Assembly (NCBI GenBank): GCA_902494585.1
Contig: CABUUD010000029.1
Span: 1 to 18,248 of the forward strand
Direction: 5' to 3'
Length of the DNA: 18,248 bases
Source: an uncultured Collinsella sp.
GTDB lineage: Bacteria > Actinomycetota > Coriobacteriia > Coriobacteriales > Coriobacteriaceae
Numbering within the stretch: position 1 is the first letter of the stretch; each line of letters starts with the position of its first letter. The position numbers and the translations under genes are program-made. Under the pieces are notes generated by a model that was not told where the DNA came from, ran no database searches, and worked only from the letters and a program-made list of their open reading frames with translations. Shown here one piece after another: positions 13,915-18,248 of this stretch.

Positions 13915-14964
13915 ATGGACGTAACGTTCTCAGCCTTCCTCGGCCAAATTGTGTCGAACCCAGTCCTTGCCGTCACCGTGATCCTCGCGCTCGGCGCTAT
14001 CTTCGTCAACGGATGGACCGACGCGCCCAACGCCATCGCGACCTGTGTCACCACGCGCTGCATGCCCGCCCGCGCAGCCATTCTCATGAGCGCCGCATTC
14101 AACTTCCTCGGCGTGCTCATCATGACGCACTTTAACGCGAGCGTCGCCAACACCATCTCACATATCGTCGACTTTGGCGGAAACAGCACCATGGCGCTCG
14201 CATGCCTCTGCGCGGCGCTGTTCTCCATCGTCGTCTACGGCGCCACGGCATCGCGTTTTGGCATCCCCACCTCGCAAAGCCACAGCCTTATCGCCGGCCT
14301 GACCGGTGCCGCCATCGCCCTCGGCGGCGCGAGCAGCGTCAACGTCCACGAGTGGATGAAGGTCATCTACGGCTTGGCGCTCTCCATCGGCCTGGGCTTT
14401 ATCATGGGCTGGGTCCTGTGCAAGCTCGTCTCGATTCTTTTCGCCGCCGCCAACAGGCGACGTGCCAATGTCTTCTTTAAATATGCTCAGATCGCAAGTG
14501 CCGCGGCCATGAGCTTTATGCACGGCGCGCAAGATGGACAAAAGTTTATCGGCGTGCTCTTTTTAGGTGTCGCCTTTGCCAGCGGACAGACGAGCGTCGG
14601 CGACGCCGGCATCCCCATCTGGATCATGCTGCTGTGCTCGGCCACCATGGGTATCGGCACCAGCGTGGGCGGTGAGCGCATCATCAAGTCTGTCGGTCAG
14701 AGCATGGTCAAGCTCGAAAAGTACCAGGGCTTCTCCGCCGACCTGGCGGGCGCTGCAAACCTGCTGCTTGCCACGCTCACCGGCATCCCCGTGTCCTCCA
14801 CGCACATCAAGACCTGCGCCATTATGGGTGTCGGTGCCGTCAAGCGCCTCTCGGCGATCAACTTCGGTGTCGTCAAGGACATGATGTTCACCTGGTTCTT
14901 CACCTTCCCCGCCTGCGGACTTATCAGCTTTGTCATGGCCAAGCTGTTCATGATGTTCATCTAG
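13915..14964 (+). CDS. PiT-family inorganic phosphate transporter
   Basis: This 349-residue integral membrane protein is a low-affinity phosphate (metal-phosphate) symporter of the PiT family. The N-terminal signature is FVNGWTDAPNAIATCVTTR (about 31-49), the bacterial counterpart of the GANDVANA motif. It is followed by SQSHSLIAGLTGAAIAL, then the inverted second repeat FMHGAQDGQKFIGVLFLG (about 200) and IPVSSTHIKTCAIMG (about 293). About ten hydrophobic helices are visible, and length fits the short PiT group. The start ATG 13915 has only a weak GAGAAAG ahead. A strong AGGAGGTG lies 56 bases upstream but is not positioned for this start. The DUF47 gene follows at 67 bases with no terminator between, so the two form an operon, as is common for PiT proteins. 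Confidence 0.93.
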   Translation: MDVTFSAFLGQIVSNPVLAVTVILALGAIFVNGWTDAPNAIATCVTTRCMPARAAILMSAAFNFLGVLIMTHFNASVANTISHIVDFGGNSTMALACLCAALFSIVVYGATASRFGIPTSQSHSLIAGLTGAAIALGGASSVNVHEWMKVIYGLALSIGLGFIMGWVLCKLVSILFAAANRRRANVFFKYAQIASAAAMSFMHGAQDGQKFIGVLFLGVAFASGQTSVGDAGIPIWIMLLCSATMGIGTSVGGERIIKSVGQSMVKLEKYQGFSADLAGAANLLLATLTGIPVSSTHIKTCAIMGVGAVKRLSAINFGVVKDMMFTWFFTFPACGLISFVMAKLFMMFI

Positions 14965-15031
14965 TCAAACCGAACGTCCATCCGGACCGCAATACCTCGC
15001 CCACCCGTCTTCGCCTCGAAAGGACCCACTC

Positions 15032-15655
15032 ATGGCAAAGAAACCCGATTCGTTCTACTTTGACAACTACGTCGCCTGCGCCGACCTTGCTGTCCAGGCC
15101 GCAGAGTTGCTCATCAAGATTTTTGAGAACTTTGATCCCGCGCAGATCCACGGCATGCTCGAAGAGATGCATGCGATTGAGCATGCGGCCGACAAGAAGC
15201 ACCATGAGCTCGAGGATGCCCTGCTCACTGCCTTTATCACCCCGCTTGAGCGCGAGGATCTGGACCTGATGAGCTGCTCGCTCGACACTGTGCTTGACCG
15301 TATCGAGGGCGTCGTGCAGCGCGTCTACTTCACCAACATCCAGAGCATCCACCCCGATGCCATTGTCATCGCCCACAAGGTGACCGACGCCTGCCGCGCC
15401 ATGAAGGACCTTATGGTCGAGCTGCCTAATTACCGCAAGTCCAAGACCCTGCGCGAGCTGGTCATCCAGATCAACACCATTGAGTCCGAGGCCGATGAGC
15501 TCTACATCAACGCCATGCGCAACCTGCACGTCAATGGCAAGGACCCGCTCGAGGTCATCGCCTGGCGTGACGTCTACGCTTTCCTGGAGTACTGCGCCGA
15601 CTGCTGCGAGAATGTGGCTGATGTCGTGGATTCGATTGTCATGAAGAACAGTTAA
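15032..15655 (+). CDS. DUF47 / PhoU-like partner of the PiT transporter
   Basis: This 207-residue all-helical protein belongs to the DUF47 family (COG1392), relatives of PhoU that are usually encoded next to PiT transporters and are thought to adjust their activity. It has the typical blocks: VQAAELLIKIFENFD, EHAADKKHHELEDALLTAFITPLEREDL (a likely acidic metal-binding motif), SCSLDTVLDRIEGVVQR, NTIESEADELY, and the C-terminal ALEY-like AFLEYCADCCENVADVVDSIVMK. ATG 15032 has GAAAGGA nine bases ahead. It is cytoplasmic and co-transcribed with the transporter gene. An inverted repeat begins five bases after its stop codon. Confidence 0.93.
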   Translation: MAKKPDSFYFDNYVACADLAVQAAELLIKIFENFDPAQIHGMLEEMHAIEHAADKKHHELEDALLTAFITPLEREDLDLMSCSLDTVLDRIEGVVQRVYFTNIQSIHPDAIVIAHKVTDACRAMKDLMVELPNYRKSKTLRELVIQINTIESEADELYINAMRNLHVNGKDPLEVIAWRDVYAFLEYCADCCENVADVVDSIVMKNS

Positions 15656-15660
15656 TTGGG

Positions 15661-15768
15661 GGTACGTGTCCCGGCGGCGAAGGGCCGGCACCTGTTTGCT
15701 TTCTCACTCCGGCTGCGTGGCAGAGTCGTTCGAAAGTAAACAGGTGCCGGCCCTTCGCCTTACGTACC
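15661..15768. repeat. Long inverted repeat after the phosphate operon
   Basis: Arm 15661-15703 pairs with 15732-15768. The main block GGCGAAGGGCCGGCACCTGTTT matches exactly, the outer GGTACGT matches GTACGTACC-type ends, and one six-base bulge and one mismatch interrupt the pairing. The loop is about 28 bases. No T-tract follows on either strand. It may end the phosphate operon mRNA or be a small non-autonomous mobile element. Confidence 0.8.
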
Positions 15769-15936
15769 ACCATTGGGAACTTTGGCTGATACTTTGAAAG
15801 CGATGGGGCTTTTGTTGGCAGGGCCTTGGGGCCCGATTGGAAACTTTGGGACCGCCTTAAACGTTTGGCTGAATGTTGCTTTGGGTACCCTTTTGCTTAG
15901 TTTTGGGTTGTTTTATTAGCTTTGGAGGGTTTGGTT
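15769..15936 (+). other. Cytosine-poor, T/G-rich intergenic stretch
   Basis: No gene is seen here. The plus strand is strikingly short of C: in 15901-15960 I count 5 C, 21 G, 28 T and 6 A. The bias carries on into the first roughly 200 bases of the nitroreductase gene. It contains that gene's promoter, but no clear boxes can be singled out in so T-rich a sequence. Confidence 0.7.
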
Positions 15937-16467
15937 ATGGGCTATTTGGATCTGGCTCGGGGTCGGTATTCTTGTCGTTTGTTTGAGGATCGTTCTGTGG
16001 AGCAGGCTGTGGTGGATGCCATTGTTGAGGCTGGGCGTATTGCTCCTTCTGCTTGTAATAATCATCCAACCCGTGTGATGGTGTTAGATACGCCCGAGCT
16101 TTTGGAGAAGGCGGCTGCTTGTCAGCCTCGGTTTGCTCGTGATGGGTCCATCTTTGGCGCTCCGCTCATCTTCCTCATTTGCAGCGTTACCGACGACGCT
16201 TGGGTTCGCCCCTATGACCAGATGAACTCCAGCGCTATCGACACCTCGATTGTTTGCGATCAAATGATGATGGAGGCCGAGGAGCAGGGTCTGGGAACGT
16301 GTTGGGTATGCCATTTTAAGCCCGAGCTAGCCCGAGAGCGGTTCAACCTGCCCGAGGGCGTCTATCCCTATCACATGCTCGTCTGCGGCTATCCTGCCGA
16401 CCACATCGCCGATCCCGAGCATCGCGATGCCCGCACCATTCCCCTCTCCGACTTCCTCCTCAAGTAG
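15937..16467 (+). CDS. Nitroreductase-family flavoprotein
   Basis: The 176-residue protein is a single-domain FMN-dependent NAD(P)H oxidoreductase of the nitroreductase family. The N-terminus GRYSCRLFEDRSVEQ matches the RRSxRxF flavin-binding start, and VEAGRIAPSACNNHPTRVMVL is the conserved second block. DQMMMEAEEQGLGTCWVCHF is the third, and the C-terminal CGYPAD motif contacts FMN. The true substrate is unknown. ATG 15937 has GGAGGG seven bases ahead; a TTG at 15922 is rejected because it would contain that ribosome site. Codon choice changes sharply within the gene: T-ending codons (GCT, GTT, TCT, CGT) dominate to about 16140, then the usual C-ending codons return. Confidence 0.9.
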   Translation: MGYLDLARGRYSCRLFEDRSVEQAVVDAIVEAGRIAPSACNNHPTRVMVLDTPELLEKAAACQPRFARDGSIFGAPLIFLICSVTDDAWVRPYDQMNSSAIDTSIVCDQMMMEAEEQGLGTCWVCHFKPELARERFNLPEGVYPYHMLVCGYPADHIADPEHRDARTIPLSDFLLK

Positions 16468-16512
16468 TTTTTGGCACATGCCCTAAAATCTACCTTTTAC
16501 CGCGCACCCTTT

Positions 16513-16556
16513 CGCCGAGTTCTGCCCTATCGTACGCAGAGCTCGGCGTTTTGTTT
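16513..16556 (+). terminator. Intrinsic terminator of the nitroreductase gene
   Basis: CGCCGAGTTCTGC (16513-16525) pairs over 13 bases, with one G-U, with GCAGAGCTCGGCG (16536-16548), and TTTTGTTT follows. It starts 45 bases past the stop codon. Confidence 0.9.
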
Positions 16557-16576
16557 CCCAACCCGTATGCAGCCAC

Positions 16577-16604
16577 AAAAAAGGAGCCCGCAGGTGCGAG
16601 CTCC
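16577..16604 (-). terminator. Intrinsic terminator of the divIVA transcript
   Basis: On the minus strand GGAGC-T-CGC pairs with GCG-G-GCTCC around ACCT, followed by six T residues. It begins 30 bases after the divIVA stop and ends the sepF-yggT-divIVA group, back to back with the nitroreductase terminator. Confidence 0.88.
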
Positions 16605-16634
16605 TCTTAAGGACACGAGATTGTAGCTCTGGCG

Positions 16635-17312
16635 CTAGTCCAGGTCGTCGGCGGCAAAGTTGTCGATCGGGGCGAAGGGGTCAGCCACGGGGACAACCGG
16701 ATCAGCGACAGGCAGCGGCTCGGCGGCGGGAACGGTCACTGCAGGAGAAGCCGCAGAACCGACCGGCGTGGAGGCCATAAGGTCGGACGGGAAGGAATTC
16801 TGCGCATCGTCCATGAAGTGCTGGATGAGCTTGAGGTACTCGGCTTTGAACTCCTCACGGGAAGCCTTCAGACGGTCGATCTCCTCGAGCTCGGCCTGCT
16901 TCTCGGTCAGGGCCTGACGGATGACCTCGCGGGCCTTGGCGTCGGCTTCGTTGCGGATGCGCTCAGCGTTCTCGTTGGCATCGTTGACGATGCCCTCGGC
17001 GGTCTGCTGGGCAGCAATCAGCGCAGCGGAGATCTGGCGCTCCTGAGCGGAGAAGTCGGGTGCGGGAGCGGCCACAGGAGCGGCGGGAACGGCCTGAGCG
17101 GCAGCGTCCTGAGCCTGGGCAAGCTGGGCCTGCGTGTCGGCAAGCTGCTGCTCGGTGGCAGTCAGACGACCCTTAAGATCGACAATCTTGGCAAGCATAG
17201 CGTCAACCTCGGAGGACAGCGTCTCCAAAAAGACGTCGACCTCGGCGGGATCATAGCCGCGCTTGGCCTCAGAGAAAGTCTGAGCCTGGATGTCAGCAGG
17301 GGTAATAGCCAT
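16635..17312 (-). CDS. divIVA: DivIVA-domain cell division / polarity protein
   Basis: DivIVA proteins bind curved membrane at septa and poles and guide division or tip growth. The 225-residue product begins MAITPADIQAQTFSEAKRGY with the membrane-binding domain continuing in GYDPAEVDVFLETLSSEVD (about 19-37). A coiled coil follows (LKGRLTATEQQLADTQAQLA), then a Pro/Ala linker (about 75-87) and a second long coiled coil (about 88-165, AEGIVNDANENAERIRNEAD). The tail is Pro/Val/Ala-rich with PVADP repeats and an acidic end (FAADDLD). ATG 17312 has AAAGGAG nine bases ahead. It lies 62 bases after yggT, in the order sepF-yggT-divIVA known from the distal end of the Gram-positive division cluster. 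The usual ylmH gene between yggT and divIVA is absent. Confidence 0.92.
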   Translation of the reverse strand: MAITPADIQAQTFSEAKRGYDPAEVDVFLETLSSEVDAMLAKIVDLKGRLTATEQQLADTQAQLAQAQDAAAQAVPAAPVAAPAPDFSAQERQISAALIAAQQTAEGIVNDANENAERIRNEADAKAREVIRQALTEKQAELEEIDRLKASREEFKAEYLKLIQHFMDDAQNSFPSDLMASTPVGSAASPAVTVPAAEPLPVADPVVPVADPFAPIDNFAADDLD

Positions 17313-17374
17313 AACAAGTTCTCCTTTATCATCGCCTTGGCGCCGGGCGCTCGACGTAAGTTACTGAGCCAGTA

Positions 17375-17656
17375 CTATACGAGTATACCTATAAGAAGCT
17401 GCAGAATCAGCCTCTGCACCAACTGCAACGCAATAATCGCAACGACCGGCGAAAAATCAACGCCGCCCATCGGCGGAATAAACCGACGAAACAGGTTGAG
17501 CCACGGACCGCAGACGCTATCGAGCACCGCGGCGATATCCTGCAGCAGGCCGCCCTGCTTCATGGGAATCCACGTCATAAAGCAATAGACCACAATAAGT
17601 GTGGAGTAGAAGTTGAACAGCGTGTTGACCAGCTGGACAATGGTGTAGATGTTGAT
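17375..17656 (-). CDS. yggT: YggT-family membrane protein with a non-standard start codon
   Basis: YggT proteins are short membrane proteins encoded after sepF and linked with division and osmotic stress. Reading from 17656 gives NIYTIVQLVNTLFNFYSTLI, then VVYCFMTWIPMKQGG, VCGPWLNLFRRFIPPMGGVD and a second hydrophobic segment to the end: two membrane helices with the family's central W-P and PWL-RRFIPP motifs, about 93 residues as expected. There is no ATG, GTG or TTG between the sepF stop (17680) and a GTG at 17593, and that GTG would delete most of helix one and has no ribosome site. GAGGAG at 17668-17663 is six bases before ATC 17656 and directly touches ATT 17662, so translation probably begins at ATC (or ATT). 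A sequencing error is the main alternative. Confidence 0.75.
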   Translation of the reverse strand: MNIYTIVQLVNTLFNFYSTLIVVYCFMTWIPMKQGGLLQDIAAVLDSVCGPWLNLFRRFIPPMGGVDFSPVVAIIALQLVQRLILQLLIGILV

Positions 17657-17677
17657 GAGAATCTCCTCGTCTTGGGT

Positions 17678-18248
17678 TTACTTAAGGTAGCCGTCGGCGC
17701 GCAGCTTCTTGAGGTCCGAATCCTTGACCTCGCAGCCGGCGGGCAGCACCATAAACACGCGATCGCCCACCTCTTTGACCGTAGCGCCCAGGCCGCAGGC
17801 AAAACCATAGCTAAAGTCCAGGACACGCTTGGCGACCTCGGTGCGAACGCCAACAAAAATCAGCGCAACGGGCTGCTTGGTGCGCACGCGGCGGACAACG
17901 GTCTCGACATCGTCATAGCTCTCAGGGCGCAGGACATAGGCAGGCAGCTGCGGCGTGGCGTTAATGATGTTGTTTGCATAGGCCGAGGCGTCGCTCGGCG
18001 CAGAAGCGGGCGCAGGTACCGCGGCACGAGCGCGGGCGCTCTCGGCATAACTCGACGGCGTGTCGTAAGCGCCGGGGCGATAGCCGCCTGCGGCACTATC
18101 CTGAGAACGCGACGGCGGATTGTACGTCGTTGCATGACGCGAGTCATCGCCGACCAGCTGGCCGGAGCGCGTATACACGGCGACCGACTCGGCCTCACCG
18201 CGGCGCGTTTGGCCCAGCAGGCCGTTACTCGGCTCGTCCTGGGTATAG
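17678..18248 (-). CDS. sepF: SepF cell division protein, C-terminal part (N-terminus outside the window)
   Basis: SepF tethers FtsZ filaments to the membrane at the septum and is essential in Actinobacteria that lack FtsA. The window holds about 190 codons. A long, probably disordered Ser/Ala/Pro/Tyr-rich linker (TYNPPSRSQDSAAGGYRPGA) leads to the SepF core: PAYVLRPESYDDVETVVRRV, then KQPVALIFVGVRTEVAKRVL, DFSYGFACGLGATVKEVGD and RVFMVLPAGCEV. The frame is still open at base 18248 (reading YTQDEPSNGLLGQTRRGEAE), so the GTG at 18178 is internal and the membrane-binding N-terminal helix lies beyond the edge. The stop is 21 bases before the proposed yggT start, in the same frame, so the genes are surely co-transcribed and perhaps translationally coupled. 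Confidence 0.92.
   Translation of the reverse strand, partial: YTQDEPSNGLLGQTRRGEAESVAVYTRSGQLVGDDSRHATTYNPPSRSQDSAAGGYRPGAYDTPSSYAESARARAAVPAPASAPSDASAYANNIINATPQLPAYVLRPESYDDVETVVRRVRTKQPVALIFVGVRTEVAKRVLDFSYGFACGLGATVKEVGDRVFMVLPAGCEVKDSDLKKLRADGYLK

Noticed and set aside
17678..17680. sepF and yggT as one fused read-through gene
   Set aside because: They share a frame but are separated by a clean TAA; separate proteins are the norm in this cluster, and a GAGGAG ribosome site follows the stop.

Overview
This window looks like chromosomal DNA from a high-GC Gram-positive bacterium of the Actinomycetota. My best guess is a gut member of the class Coriobacteriia close to Collinsella. That placement is inference from GC-rich codon use, AAAGGAG-type ribosome binding sites, protein sequence character and the sepF-yggT-divIVA order; no database was searched. 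Most of the window is ordinary core chromosome. No transposase, phage gene, CRISPR array, rRNA or tRNA was recognised.

Layout. 1-274 (-) is the 5' end of argG. 275-828 is a more AT-rich stretch with one doubtful ORF (411-869) running into a HAD-family phosphatase (829-1656, +). A convergent intergenic region (1657-1931) holds a long imperfect inverted repeat and a terminator-like hairpin. DNA polymerase I follows (1932-4679, -), then a divergent M18 aminopeptidase (4846-6243, +), a second inverted repeat (6257-6323), yaaA (6348-7157, +) and a one-pass membrane protein (7198-7713, -).

A thiamin block comes next: a TPP riboswitch (7786-7880), thiC (7885-9219) and thiD (9398-10228), which together make and phosphorylate the thiamin pyrimidine. 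The 329-base gap after thiD holds a REP-like hairpin and an array of six 15-16 base sites that alternate in orientation about every 40 bases. On the minus strand follow an SGNH hydrolase, a bacterial PARG-like protein, a Bax inhibitor-1 family membrane protein and a small protein that seems to have a leaderless mRNA. A phosphate-uptake pair (PiT transporter plus DUF47/PhoU-like partner, +) is followed by a fourth long inverted repeat and a nitroreductase. The window closes with the cell-division cluster sepF-yggT-divIVA (-).

The points most worth a second look are the alternating 40-base array (10287-10502), the PARG-like protein whose QEE signature reads QEA, yggT with no standard start codon in the expected place, and two cytosine-poor patches that each lie just beyond a long inverted repeat. 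I found no convincing complete new multi-gene system.
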